Assembly: GCA_030065855.1 (NCBI GenBank)
Contig: JASJCT010000069.1
Span: 1 to 45,662, forward strand
DNA from: Myxococcota bacterium
GTDB taxonomy: Bacteria; Myxococcota_A; Polyangia; JAAYKL01
Length of the DNA: 45,662 nt
Direction: 5' to 3'
How positions within the stretch are numbered: the first letter of the stretch is position 1; each line of letters begins with the position of its first letter. The notes under the pieces were generated by a model. The model saw only the letters and a list, made by a program, of their open reading frames with translations. It had not been told where the DNA came from and searched no databases. The translations under genes were made by a program, and so were the position numbers. This document shows, piece after piece, positions 31,075 to 39,764 of this stretch.

Positions 31075-32706
31075 ATGAACACAAATGACGACCCAAAATA
31101 CGGGGCAGTGCGATATGTCGATCTGATCCTTGGCCTCGGCGCCCTGATCGCCGCTATTGTCGACGTATTTCAGCACAGCTATCTCATCCTTTTTTCAGCC
31201 GGGGTGCTGGGATATTTCCTCGTTAAGAAGGTGCTTTTTTTTAGAGGCCTGGAAAGATTATCGATCTTTCTAAAGCGCGCTGCCACGGATAACGGTCTTG
31301 CTGCGCCGCCTGATTTGCCAGTGACCCTAAAGCCATTTGTCCGTGATATCGAAGCATTCATCGGCGGGGTCCGGTCCGATGCTCGGGATACGCGCCTCAT
31401 GACCGATACACTTCGGGATCTCGTGGCATCTGCCGAGGATTCCATCGCAAATTTGGCCCAGAGCTTTGACGAACAGCGGGGTGTGACAGACCAGGCCACC
31501 CAAGCGATGAAAGAGGCCTCGTCCTCGCTCAAGGAAATCGCCTCAAACGTGGAGGCCCTTGCCGAGTCAGCAGAGGAGAGCTCGTCGTCTATCCTAGAGA
31601 TGACCACGACAAATGAGGAAGTGGCCGAAAATATGCTCATCATGGGGAATTCGGTCCGAGAAACCGTCAGCTCCATCGGTGAGATGGCCTACTCCATCAA
31701 AGAAGTGGCGGGTAATATCGACGCCCTTTCAGCCACCACAGAAGAGACATCCTCAGCTATCAATGAAATGGACACCTCCATTGACCAGGTGCAATCAAAT
31801 GCAGATGAGACGACGTCGATTTCCGGCGACGTGTCCAAGGATGCGGAGCGCGGCGCAGACGCCATCTCTAAAACCCTGGAAACGATCAATCGGATCAAAG
31901 ATTCGAGCCAAATAGCAGTGGAGGTGATTTCCAGCCTCGGTCAAAAGATCGAAGAGATCGGTCAGATTCTCAATGTTATCGATGACGTGGCCGAGCAGAC
32001 CAACCTGCTCGCCCTCAACGCGGCGATCATCGCAGCCCAAGCCGGGGAGCACGGCAAGGGATTCGCAGTGGTCGCAGATGAGATCAAGGAGCTCGCCGAG
32101 CGATCCGGCGTTTCAACAAAAGAAATCGCCGAGTTGATCAAAGCCATCCAGTCTGAATCGCGCAACGCCATCGCCGCTGTGGAACAGGGGAATTCAAATG
32201 TAGACGAGGGCGTAAACGTATCGGCCGAAGCTGAGCAAGCCCTGCGCAAGATCTTGGAGAGCGCAAAGCGGTCGACCAACATGATGCGCGCGATAGCCCG
32301 GGCCACGGTCGAGCAGTCTCGCGGATCAAAACAGGTCACCGACGCCATCAGCCGAATCGCCGAGACAGTACAACAAATCGCCGGTGCCACGTCCGATCAA
32401 GCCCGAGGATCGGAGCTGATCATAAAGGGTGCTGAGAAGATGCGATCCATCACCCAACACGTGGAGCGATCCACCTCCGAACAGGCCAAGGGAGGACGCC
32501 AGGTGACCAAGGCCATCGAGACCATCTCGCAAATGGTGAACCAATTGAACGCCGCCCATAGACAGCAGCAGGAACACATCGAGAGCATCCTAGAGCTGTC
32601 CAGGCGCATCGAAAGGATATCCGAGGGACAGGATCAGAGCCTAAGCCAAGTCAGACGCGCATTTGGCGCGGTCAAAGAAGCCATGACAATGGGTCAGCCC
32701 GAGTAG
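31075..32706 (+). CDS. Methyl-accepting chemotaxis protein without sensor domain
   Basis: 543 residues. Two membrane segments (about residues 14-32 and 35-56) are joined by only a few residues, so no periplasmic sensor domain and no HAMP domain is seen. A long coiled coil follows, with the conserved hairpin tip EQTNLLALNAAIIAAQAGEHGKGFAVVADE at about 305-334 (given here in parts: EQTNLLALNAAI, then IAAQAGEHGKGFAVVADE). Such proteins bind CheA and CheW. Compared with the usual AAIEAARAGE, residues 319 (Ile for Glu) and 322 (Gln for Arg) differ. It may sense membrane or internal signals. No other che genes are in the window. Confidence 0.88.
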   Translation: MNTNDDPKYGAVRYVDLILGLGALIAAIVDVFQHSYLILFSAGVLGYFLVKKVLFFRGLERLSIFLKRAATDNGLAAPPDLPVTLKPFVRDIEAFIGGVRSDARDTRLMTDTLRDLVASAEDSIANLAQSFDEQRGVTDQATQAMKEASSSLKEIASNVEALAESAEESSSSILEMTTTNEEVAENMLIMGNSVRETVSSIGEMAYSIKEVAGNIDALSATTEETSSAINEMDTSIDQVQSNADETTSISGDVSKDAERGADAISKTLETINRIKDSSQIAVEVISSLGQKIEEIGQILNVIDDVAEQTNLLALNAAIIAAQAGEHGKGFAVVADEIKELAERSGVSTKEIAELIKAIQSESRNAIAAVEQGNSNVDEGVNVSAEAEQALRKILESAKRSTNMMRAIARATVEQSRGSKQVTDAISRIAETVQQIAGATSDQARGSELIIKGAEKMRSITQHVERSTSEQAKGGRQVTKAIETISQMVNQLNAAHRQQQEHIESILELSRRIERISEGQDQSLSQVRRAFGAVKEAMTMGQPE

Positions 32707-32795
32707 CATTCAAGGGATGTCACCACCGGCATCTCTTATTTAAGGATATTTAACTAGTATCATGTCAAACGAACCTTGTTGGACCCAGTTAGCAA

Positions 32796-32895
32796 ATTCC
32801 CCCTTGAAAAAGGGGGTTAGGGGGATTTTGTCACCTCACGGAGAAAGCGGAAAAGACGAAATCCCCCCGCCCCCCTTTGCGAAAGGGGGAGTTCT
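32796..32895. repeat. GC-rich palindromic repeat module A
   Basis: A unit CCCCCTTGAAAAAGGGGG then TTAGGGGGATTTT (32799-32829) is followed after about 28 bases by its inverted counterpart (ending CTTTGCGAAAGGGGGAG). It lies between the chemoreceptor gene and tatB. Each unit can form a stable hairpin; possible terminator or MITE-like element. Confidence 0.8.
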
Positions 32896-32938
32896 TTTCC
32901 CCGACATTTCGGGATTGATACAGCACTAGGACCGGACT

Positions 32939-33352
32939 GTGTTTGGGATAGGTTGGACCGAATTCATCTTAGTTGCGCTTGTCCTTCTGATCTTCGTCGG
33001 ACCAAAGCACTTTCCCGCGATGCTTCGCAAATTTGGAAAAGTGGTCGCTGACCTGCGTTCGGCCAGCCGGGAGCTTAGAAGTCAAATCGAATTGGAGGTC
33101 GAGGATTTGGAGTCTCCCTCTGACATCATCAAGGGCATTGGCCGCGATATCGAGCAAAACATGCCCTCGCCATACGACGACATCAGGTCTGAAGCAGATG
33201 CCGTGAAGCAGGAGATAGAAGCTGTCAAAGAGACGTTTAACAAAGACACGTCAAAGCCTACAAGCGAGGATCCAGCGGTAGAAGCAACTGATACGAGGCA
33301 GAAACATACCCAACAGCCCCCTGCGCCCCCAGAGGAAAAAGACCGTGACTGA
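32939..33352 (+). CDS. tatB: Twin-arginine translocase subunit TatB (TatA/B family)
   Basis: 137 residues from a GTG at 32939 with AGGA upstream. One N-terminal membrane helix (FGIGWTEFILVALVLLIFVGP) includes the Glu near position 8 typical of TatB and the GP hinge. An amphipathic helix follows (KHFPAMLRKFGKVVADLRSASREL), and then an acidic, disordered tail. With TatC it forms the receptor for folded proteins bearing twin-arginine signals. The tatC start overlaps its stop. TatB is favoured over TatA by the length and the FGIGWTE start, but no separate tatA is in the window. Confidence 0.85.
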   Translation: MFGIGWTEFILVALVLLIFVGPKHFPAMLRKFGKVVADLRSASRELRSQIELEVEDLESPSDIIKGIGRDIEQNMPSPYDDIRSEADAVKQEIEAVKETFNKDTSKPTSEDPAVEATDTRQKHTQQPPAPPEEKDRD

Positions 33353-34592
33353 TGACGGCAAAATGTCCTTCCTCGAGCACCTAGAGGAGCTGCGCGTTCG
33401 CCTGATCAGAAGCGCCCTTGCCGTGTTCGTCGGTATGATTGTCTGCTGGTTCTTTCGGGATCAGATATTGGCCTTTTTACTGGCACCGCTTTATGAAGCC
33501 TGGAGACAGGTAGATGGGCTCCCCGAACCCCAGCCGCTCAATTTTTCGAGTATGCTCGAGCCGTTCATCGCCTACCTCAAAATGGCGGCCATCGGCGGGG
33601 TATTCATCGGTGCTCCGGTTATCTTGTATCAGCTATGGCAGTTTATCGCGCCCGGTCTCTACCCCCGCGAGCGGCGCTTGGCGCTTCCGTTTGTAGCGGT
33701 TTCGTCCCTCTTGTTTGTAGGCGGATCTGTCATGGCCTACAGCGTGGTATTTCCAATTGGGTTTCGCTTTTTTCTTGATTTTGCATCGGGGAATGAGGCC
33801 GCAGAGCTTACGGTCGATGTCGTGATTGCGGATGTCCCCCGAAACCAAGCAAAGCCGGACCGTGCAGCTGGCCCCCCCCAACGAGCGATCCGATTTCGGG
33901 ACGGCGGCGTTCCCGACAGCGGTGCGGATGGTGATGCAGTGACCCCCGACAGTCCTGTCCCACACGCCGGGGACCCTGCCCCATCAGCTGACGTCAAGCC
34001 ATGGTACGAGCGATGGATCGGTAACTTATTAGGTCAATCCTGTGCTGTGTTTGATGCCGTGCCAACCCCAGACGGTGCAGGTGCAACGCTCACCCTGCGC
34101 TGGCACAAAGCCCGGTGTGGTGAGGTGCCCTCCCTCGACACATTGCAGCGCAACGGGGCACCAGTCGAGGTGGTGTGGAAAAGCGTCTCCACAGCAGATC
34201 CAGGCTATGCAATGGTTAGTGCAACTGATCAACCAGGTGAGGGCGGTGCGCACACGTATGCGCTAAGCGTGCCCAAAAACCCGGGCCAAAAGCAGCTCGC
34301 ACCTGTGCTCATGGTAAAGGATTACTTGTCTTTTGCCGTCCGGTTACTGCTCGCCTTTGGGCTGATATTCGAGCTGCCGATCCTTATCTCATTTCTCTCT
34401 CTTGCCGGCATTGTGAACTACAAACAACTGATTCGGTTCAGTCGATGGTTTTTGGTCATTTCCGTCATCATGGGCGCCATGCTCACACCGCCGGACGTCA
34501 TCACCCAAATACTGCTCGCCGCACCCCTCATGGTGCTCTACTTTCTTTCGATTGTCTTTGCCTATCTGTTCGGACCCAAAGTCGAAGAATAG
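33345..34592 (+). CDS. tatC: Twin-arginine translocase TatC with large periplasmic insertion
   Basis: 415 residues from a GTG at 33345, overlapping tatB by 8 bases. The first part is normal TatC (MSFLEHLEELRVRL, FSSMLEPFIAYLK, PVILYQLWQFIAPGLYPRERR, FVGGSVMAYSVVFPIGFRFFLDF). The end is also normal (DYLSFAVRLLLAFGLIFELPILISF and MLTPPDVITQ). Between them, about residues 150-320, is an insertion of ~160 residues where other TatC proteins (~250 residues total) have a short loop. It lies in the periplasmic loop between membrane segments 3 and 4, is Pro/Asp-rich first and then beta-like, and has two Cys (233 and 258) that could form a disulfide. TatC recognises twin-arginine signals at the inner membrane. 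Confidence 0.9.
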   Translation: MTDDGKMSFLEHLEELRVRLIRSALAVFVGMIVCWFFRDQILAFLLAPLYEAWRQVDGLPEPQPLNFSSMLEPFIAYLKMAAIGGVFIGAPVILYQLWQFIAPGLYPRERRLALPFVAVSSLLFVGGSVMAYSVVFPIGFRFFLDFASGNEAAELTVDVVIADVPRNQAKPDRAAGPPQRAIRFRDGGVPDSGADGDAVTPDSPVPHAGDPAPSADVKPWYERWIGNLLGQSCAVFDAVPTPDGAGATLTLRWHKARCGEVPSLDTLQRNGAPVEVVWKSVSTADPGYAMVSATDQPGEGGAHTYALSVPKNPGQKQLAPVLMVKDYLSFAVRLLLAFGLIFELPILISFLSLAGIVNYKQLIRFSRWFLVISVIMGAMLTPPDVITQILLAAPLMVLYFLSIVFAYLFGPKVEE

Positions 34593-34643
34593 GGAGGGAT
34601 ACCTAGTGCTCATTCAAGCCTACTCTGACGGGTGGAGATTCCG

Positions 34644-34738
34644 ATTTCCCCCTTTGAAAAAGGGGGTTAGGGGGATTTTCAAACACTTCGGGAATATTCA
34701 CGAAATCCCCCCTCCCCCCTTTTTCAAAGGGGGAGTTT
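34644..34738. repeat. GC-rich palindromic repeat module B
   Basis: Same family and arrangement as module A: CCCCCTTTGAAAAAGGGGG, TTAGGGGGATTTT, about 20 bases, then the inverse copy. It lies between the convergent tatC and zinc-ribbon genes, a position suiting a bidirectional terminator. Confidence 0.8.
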
Positions 34739-34768
34739 GTTACCCATCACTCATCACTTGATGAAGTG

Positions 34769-35515
34769 CTAACTCAGATCGTTACCTGAGGTATCCGATG
34801 CCTGTGGATCATCCGAGGTATCAACAGCGGTGGGCGTATCGGGCACCTCAGCAGTTGCTTCGGTAGATTCAGCAGATTCAGTGGATGCAGTGTCCTCTGC
34901 TGCACGTGCAGCCCGATCGGCGCGGTAGCAGTCCTGGCACAGGAGTATCTCTTTTTCCTCGGGCAAGACCGGCACCATTGCGTCTTGACCGCAAGAGGCA
35001 CAGACGATGGCAAATAGGGGCTTTTCGTCGTGGTAAGCCTCAGTTGACGCCTGATATCCTGGCGCGCGATATTCAGCTGCAGCGTCAATGTCCTCGTATT
35101 CCCTAAAGCCAGGGGCCCGGTATTCGTCCTCGGGTTTTATTTCGCTGTGCTCTGGAAACGCCGGAGAACGATACATATCAGGTTCATGCTCTGATTTTCC
35201 AAAAGATGCTGGCGCGCGATAATCACTTGAACCACGGGGTCTGTACTGCCTGCCCCGCATCTTTTGATGTGAGGGCGCACTGTCTTCGAATGCCGGGGAC
35301 CGATAAACGCCTTCTCCAGTGCGTTTCTGGCTCTTTTTCCGCCTGGCGATCCTGCACGCTTTGCAGCGCTTGGGGTCAGAAACAAACCCCTTTTCAGCAA
35401 AGAATGCCTGCTCTCCAGCGGTAAATGTGAACTCTTTCTGACAACCAACACAAACCAGATTTTTATCCATGAGGGGTTTTTTATCCATGAGGGGTTTTTT
35501 ATCCATGAGGGGCAT
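34769..35515 (-). CDS. Zinc-ribbon protein with repeated YR(S/A)P motifs
   Basis: 248 residues at most, starting at the first of four in-frame ATGs (35515, 35506, 35488, 35470). The N-terminus repeats MDKKPL because of the tandem DNA repeat. A first zinc ribbon has Cys22, Cys25, Cys51 and Cys54 (VCVGCQKEF, then KRCKACR); a second has Cys172, Cys175, Cys193 and Cys196. Between them lie YRSPAF (71), YRPRG (91), YRAPAS (99), YRSPAF (115), YRAPGF (132) and YRAPGY (149), a repeated short linear motif. The C-terminus is acidic and Ser/Thr-rich. No signal peptide. Possibly a nucleic-acid- or protein-binding adaptor; function unknown. Confidence 0.65.
   Translation of the reverse strand: MPLMDKKPLMDKKPLMDKNLVCVGCQKEFTFTAGEQAFFAEKGFVSDPKRCKACRIARRKKSQKRTGEGVYRSPAFEDSAPSHQKMRGRQYRPRGSSDYRAPASFGKSEHEPDMYRSPAFPEHSEIKPEDEYRAPGFREYEDIDAAAEYRAPGYQASTEAYHDEKPLFAIVCASCGQDAMVPVLPEEKEILLCQDCYRADRAARAAEDTASTESAESTEATAEVPDTPTAVDTSDDPQASDTSGNDLS
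35461..35512. repeat. Tandem 18-bp repeat at the start of the zinc-ribbon gene
   Basis: The unit ATCCATGAGGGGTTTTTT occurs at 35465-35482 and 35483-35500, with a partial third copy at 35501-35512. On the minus strand each unit carries an ATG in frame. Confidence 0.85.
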
Positions 35516-35657
35516 TTTCTATTGCTACCTGCTTCCTAATTCGGCTAATCCGCATCCGTTATTAACAGCTGAATCTACACAGCATATTAAAACGCTGCCA
35601 AGCTATCTTTGGGCTCTATACTTGTCAAGTCTGGGCAGCCGAGATACCATCCGCCGT

Positions 35658-36083
35658 ATGTGGAAGCTCATAAAGTTCTTCCTGTCCCTAGCGATAGTTG
35701 CAATTTTTGCATATTTTGCATTTTTTGTTCCCTTGGGGAACAAGACCCTGTTCGAGCACCTCACTCTGATTTCCAAAACAGAAGAAGCACAGGAACTCGA
35801 AGGGGCCATCAAGGAAAAAGTCAAAGATGCGGCCTCGGAAATCAGTCAGAAGCTCAAGCAGCAGGGGAGCAATGCGGGCAAGACAAAAAGAACAGCCCGT
35901 GATACCGATGCAAAAGCAAACACACCTGCTTCAAATTCAGGTTCGCAGGATGATGCGCCTGGGCACTCGCCCAAAGATCGAAAAGCGCTCGACGCACTGG
36001 TACACGCAGTCGACGATCGGTCAAACGCGGATCGAAAAGCGCTCAACCGGCTGATTGAGGAAAAGAACACCAAGACGAACTAG
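35658..36083 (+). CDS. Small single-pass membrane protein, unknown function
   Basis: 141 residues from the ATG at 35658 (MWKLIKFFLSLAIVAIF); the frame is open back to 35469 but that part overlaps the tandem repeat and reads as a poor protein. One membrane helix (about residues 5-28) is followed by a charged, largely disordered region with a predicted amphipathic helix (EEAQELEGAIKEKVKDAASEI) and a Lys/Arg/Asp-rich end that repeats DRKAL. No recognised family. Its stop overlaps the next start by one base, so the two are probably co-transcribed. A strong ribosome binding site is not seen. Confidence 0.55.
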   Translation: MWKLIKFFLSLAIVAIFAYFAFFVPLGNKTLFEHLTLISKTEEAQELEGAIKEKVKDAASEISQKLKQQGSNAGKTKRTARDTDAKANTPASNSGSQDDAPGHSPKDRKALDALVHAVDDRSNADRKALNRLIEEKNTKTN

Positions 36084-37102
36084 TGACTGCGCGCGGCACC
36101 ACCTCTAACAACACAAGCCATATCCGGGCGGCCGTTATGGGCGCAGGTCGATGGGGCTGTAACCTGGTGCGCGTATTGGATGCGGATCCATCGGTTCGAC
36201 TCACTTGGGTCATCGATCCGAATCCAAAAGCGCTGGAACGGGCTCAATGCATAGCGCCCAGCGCTAAGATGGGAAGCACGATCGCGCCAGCTTTGTCAGA
36301 CGTAGATGCCGTTGCCGTGTGCACGCCAGCGAGGGATCATGTCCGACATGTGCGCGAGCTGTTGGCGCATCAAAAAGATGTCTTTGTCGAAAAGCCGATT
36401 GCACTTCGAACGTGTGATGCCGAGGCGCTTCGAGCCGCCTGTCAACAGATGGGCGCTGTGTTGATGGTCGGGCATCAGCTATTGTATCATCCCGCATTCA
36501 CAGCACTCGAATCGGCGATTTCAGCTGGCCATGTGGGACCCGTTCGGACCATCCGCGCCGAACGCACCGGCGCACTGGACTTCAGCCGCGAGCCCGGTGT
36601 GTTGTGGTCTTTTGGCCCCCACGATGTGGCGATGATTCTCCAACTGGCCCAGGAAATGCCGTGCCACGTGAGTGCGACTGGGATTTTGGTAAAAGACGAC
36701 CCGGCAATGGTGGCGAGTGCCGATATCGGCCTTGTGTTTCCTTCGGGCATGACGGCAAAGATTCACCTCGCAGCCTCTCGCACCCGAAGGCGACGCCTGA
36801 CGATTTTCGGAGATCAGGGCGTCGCGGTCTTCGACGATACCCATCCAGGAGGTCAGCTATCTGTGCGCCGTCGCCCGCCTGCCGCGTCCAATTGCAATCA
36901 CCCCATCGATCTGGCTGTACAGACCCTCGGCGTCCCCAAGGGGGAGCCATTGGCCCTTGAATCGGCCCATTTTGCAGCGTGTGTGTCGAGCCGATCCGAG
37001 CCTCGGACAGGATCCGAGCATGCAGTTCGCGTCACGCAGGTGCTAGAGGCCGCAGCTGCAAGCCTCCTGGAAACCACAGCTACCCAGTCCTTTGCCGTGT
37101 AG
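36083..37102 (+). CDS. Gfo/Idh/MocA-family NAD(P)-dependent oxidoreductase
   Basis: 339 residues from a GTG at 36083. The N-terminal Rossmann fold has VMGAGRWGCNLVR (about residues 18-30) and VAVCTPARDHVRHV. The catalytic-region EKP motif is present (DVFVEKPIALRT) together with GHQLLYHPAFTALE. The second domain contains the usual beta-sheet pattern, including WSFGPHDVAMILQL. Family members oxidise or reduce sugar and amino-sugar hydroxyls, for example UDP-sugar 3-dehydrogenases. No sugar gene cluster is adjacent, so the substrate is unknown. Confidence 0.85.
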   Translation: MTARGTTSNNTSHIRAAVMGAGRWGCNLVRVLDADPSVRLTWVIDPNPKALERAQCIAPSAKMGSTIAPALSDVDAVAVCTPARDHVRHVRELLAHQKDVFVEKPIALRTCDAEALRAACQQMGAVLMVGHQLLYHPAFTALESAISAGHVGPVRTIRAERTGALDFSREPGVLWSFGPHDVAMILQLAQEMPCHVSATGILVKDDPAMVASADIGLVFPSGMTAKIHLAASRTRRRRLTIFGDQGVAVFDDTHPGGQLSVRRRPPAASNCNHPIDLAVQTLGVPKGEPLALESAHFAACVSSRSEPRTGSEHAVRVTQVLEAAAASLLETTATQSFAV

Positions 37103-37136
37103 GTGTGAGCGACCCCAGGGGAGCGTCATAAAGGGC

Positions 37137-38273
37137 CTACTTGGTTTTTTTTAGCGCTGCCATAAATTCGTCGAAGAGCACCAGGTGTTTGCGGAACAGC
37201 ACTTCCAAAAGCGCCGCCATATAGTCCTCCCAGCGCGTTGAGGGCAGCAATCCATCGATGGGCGCTCCCTTGGCAGCTGCCCTGAGACCTGAAACGAGGG
37301 TCTTGGCGGTCAGTTCGTTTGATGGGGTTGGTGTCGTTGAAGCCCCGCCAAAATCAATGGTCGTCCCATCCAGCAATGTGAGGGAGATGGCCCTTGGTTT
37401 CTTGCCACCACCGACCCCGAACATGTGCTTTTCGATTTCTCGTTGGGTTCGAACGATGTCTTCCTGTGGCGCGTCAGATGCAATTGCCTTTTCCACGGTC
37501 TCGGTCACCTGCGGGGCTTTATCCGGCATAGACGCCGACTGATCACTCTTGGAAACTGCCACTTCAGGGGAAATATCATGAGATAAAATATCTTTTGGGG
37601 CGTCTGGCATAATGGCCGGTTTGCTCTTGTCAGGTGCAGCTGATTCTTCACTGATGGGCGGTGGTGGCGGAACGCTCGGTCCGCGCATGTGTTCAGGTGT
37701 GGGCGGGGGTGCGTTCTTTGTTTGTAGTCCGGTTATCGGTGGCGGCATGGGCGTGATGCGGGCCGGCATGCCCTGGTTTGGGGGCGGCGGAATCGGAGGC
37801 GGCGGATCCTCGGACGCTTCCTCTTCGTTGTAATAATAGAGGCGGATTGCAGCAGAGATATCAGATGGCCCGGCAATCATCGGCCTTACGGTCATGCCAG
37901 CGGACGCGGCCACAAACCGCAGGGCCGAGTCATCGGTCGGGTCGTTCATTGCCACGTATAAGGCCCGCTCTCCTTTGCCGGTGGTGCGAACATAAATGGG
38001 TAGTAGGAAAAACTCCTCGGCAACCGAGACTGGAACGAGCTCGAGCAATTCGTCATCGATGTCGATATGCCAGAGACTGACCCAGGGGATCGACAGCCGT
38101 CGGCTGAGTGCCTGCACCAGCTGAGGCTCCCCCACAAACCCCTCCTGGAGCAAAATTGTACCCAGTCGCAATTGTCTTTTTTGTTGGATTTCTAATGCTT
38201 TTTCCAATTGGTCTGGTTTAACGACACCAGCTTCTACGAGAATTTCCCCAAGTCGTAGTTGAGAGTTATCCAT
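37137..38273 (-). CDS. MshEN-domain protein with proline-rich linker
   Basis: 378 residues from the ATG at 38273 (AAGGA 7 bases before it); a TTG at 38277-38279 adds two residues. Residues about 4-65 (RLGEILVEAGVVKPDQLEKAL, RLGTILLQEGFVGEPQLVQAL) are a paired helix unit like the N-terminal domain of GspE/PilB/MshE ATPases, and the next ~80 residues continue it. No ATPase domain follows; instead a Pro-rich linker (PPPPIPPPP and similar) and a small helical C-terminal domain (STRWEDYMAALLEVLFRKHLV). MshEN-type domains bind cyclic di-GMP in MshE, but whether the contact residues are kept is not judged here. Downstream of the gene at 38361-39764 on the same strand. Confidence 0.8.
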   Translation of the reverse strand: MDNSQLRLGEILVEAGVVKPDQLEKALEIQQKRQLRLGTILLQEGFVGEPQLVQALSRRLSIPWVSLWHIDIDDELLELVPVSVAEEFFLLPIYVRTTGKGERALYVAMNDPTDDSALRFVAASAGMTVRPMIAGPSDISAAIRLYYYNEEEASEDPPPPIPPPPNQGMPARITPMPPPITGLQTKNAPPPTPEHMRGPSVPPPPPISEESAAPDKSKPAIMPDAPKDILSHDISPEVAVSKSDQSASMPDKAPQVTETVEKAIASDAPQEDIVRTQREIEKHMFGVGGGKKPRAISLTLLDGTTIDFGGASTTPTPSNELTAKTLVSGLRAAAKGAPIDGLLPSTRWEDYMAALLEVLFRKHLVLFDEFMAALKKTK

Positions 38274-38360
38274 AATCAATTCCTTATACCAGGAAAAATT
38301 CGATAATTACTAATAAAAATACCCACAAGGGGCTTGCGTGTGCAAGTCGCAGATAAAAAT

Positions 38361-39764
38361 TTATTCTCGGCTCGATGTTGGATCGGCAATAGCGATCAGG
38401 GCATCCAGTGCCAGTGCGTGCTGGGTATTATCGTCTGTTGCCACGAGTGGGTGGATTTCAGCCCGGTCTATGCGCGGGCCAAGGACATGGAGCAGGCGCG
38501 CGAGTCGGCTGATGGCAACAGCCAACGCAGCCCGTCGTTTATCATTCGTTGATACCCCACTGCGCCATACGGCGGTGCGTACCTGATCGGCACTGGACGA
38601 CACCAGTAGAGCGGCAAGAGGGGGGGCAGATGGACGGTCGCCCTGACCGATCAAAAGGATGCGGCCGAATGTTCGGTGGTCTTCGAGCACAGCCCACATC
38701 CGGTCCCCACCCGATATCTGTTCGGATACCAAGATACCAAGGGGCTTTGGCGGACCGAGCTTGGATGCAGTGGACCCGAGCGCGTGAACCGCGCGCCGAA
38801 CAGCAGACGGGCCTTGGACATTGCAATGAACCCCATCCAATGCGGCCTTGTTTTCGAATGCCGGGCGCACGAGTTTGAGCACGACCGGGCCGTCTATTGA
38901 TCCAGCAAAGCGCACCGCCTCGGTGGTCGATGTACACAGGCGCTCCTTTGGCGCGTTAATGCCGGCGCACGCGAGCACGCGCTTGGACGTGGCCTCGGAC
39001 AGCAATCGGGCTGGTGGCTGCACAATCCCATCAAGTGCTTTAGATCTAAGATTAAACTCGGATGTATCTCCCCCATCTCCGACATTGGGGCCAGGGGAAA
39101 ACAGGATCCCACATGCCTCAGCCAAATCGACTGGATCCCAAAAGGGTAGGGCGCCATTGCCGTCAATGCAGAGGACAGGATCGGCCTTGGGCGTCAGATC
39201 AACGGCCAGGCGACCTTTCCCCCGGCGACCTATCGAAATGCCAGCTGCTTCAAACGCTGCTTTGAGTCTCGCGCCAAATCCAGATGCACGACCTGGCGGC
39301 AACGAGAAGCGCGGTATTTCCGTCGATTTCAAGGATAGTGTACCGCTGCCTAAACGGTAAATCGCCGATGCGATGGCAAGGACGCGCAAGCGGGTGCTCA
39401 CCCGGGCGCCGGCCTGTTCAACCAATTGCGCAGCGAGCCATTCATCGCGGGCGCTGGCGCTTGTACCGGCGTCGACAGTTGCGGTGGTCCAGGCCAGAAC
39501 CGCACTGCCATGGGCGCGTGCGGTTTCTACAAGGCGAACCTGCCCCAGTCCCAACTTGGTAGCCGGTGCGATCACGAAGATGCCAGGAGAGAGTTGCTGC
39601 AATGTTCTACAGATGCGATCGATGCCTTTTCCGTGGCCAACCATGGCTTTGTCGATCCCCAGGCCTGCGCCCTCCACTACAGCCTGCATGCATTGCACAG
39701 TAATCGCGTCTGGTGCTACCAGCACCAGGGGGCAGGGCATGTTGACAGTGCGTTCTTTGGCCAT
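38361..39764 (-). CDS. ATP-grasp acyl-CoA ligase-like (ADP-forming acetate-CoA ligase family) protein
   Basis: 467 residues from the ATG at 39764, chosen over one at 39812; neither has a strong ribosome binding site. The N-terminus has a Rossmann-like fold (PLVLVAPDAITVQCMQAVVE). From about residue 285 comes LSEATSKRVLACAGINAPKE followed by AVRFAGSIDGPVVLKLV, the entry of the ATP-grasp_5 domain of acetate-CoA ligase (ADP-forming) type enzymes, and ISGGDRMWAVLEDHRTFGRILLIGQGD is its usual centre. It would make acyl-CoA from an acid and ATP, or regulate such a reaction. The middle ~150 residues are unusual. Partner subunits are not nearby. Confidence 0.6.
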   Translation of the reverse strand: MAKERTVNMPCPLVLVAPDAITVQCMQAVVEGAGLGIDKAMVGHGKGIDRICRTLQQLSPGIFVIAPATKLGLGQVRLVETARAHGSAVLAWTTATVDAGTSASARDEWLAAQLVEQAGARVSTRLRVLAIASAIYRLGSGTLSLKSTEIPRFSLPPGRASGFGARLKAAFEAAGISIGRRGKGRLAVDLTPKADPVLCIDGNGALPFWDPVDLAEACGILFSPGPNVGDGGDTSEFNLRSKALDGIVQPPARLLSEATSKRVLACAGINAPKERLCTSTTEAVRFAGSIDGPVVLKLVRPAFENKAALDGVHCNVQGPSAVRRAVHALGSTASKLGPPKPLGILVSEQISGGDRMWAVLEDHRTFGRILLIGQGDRPSAPPLAALLVSSSADQVRTAVWRSGVSTNDKRRAALAVAISRLARLLHVLGPRIDRAEIHPLVATDDNTQHALALDALIAIADPTSSRE

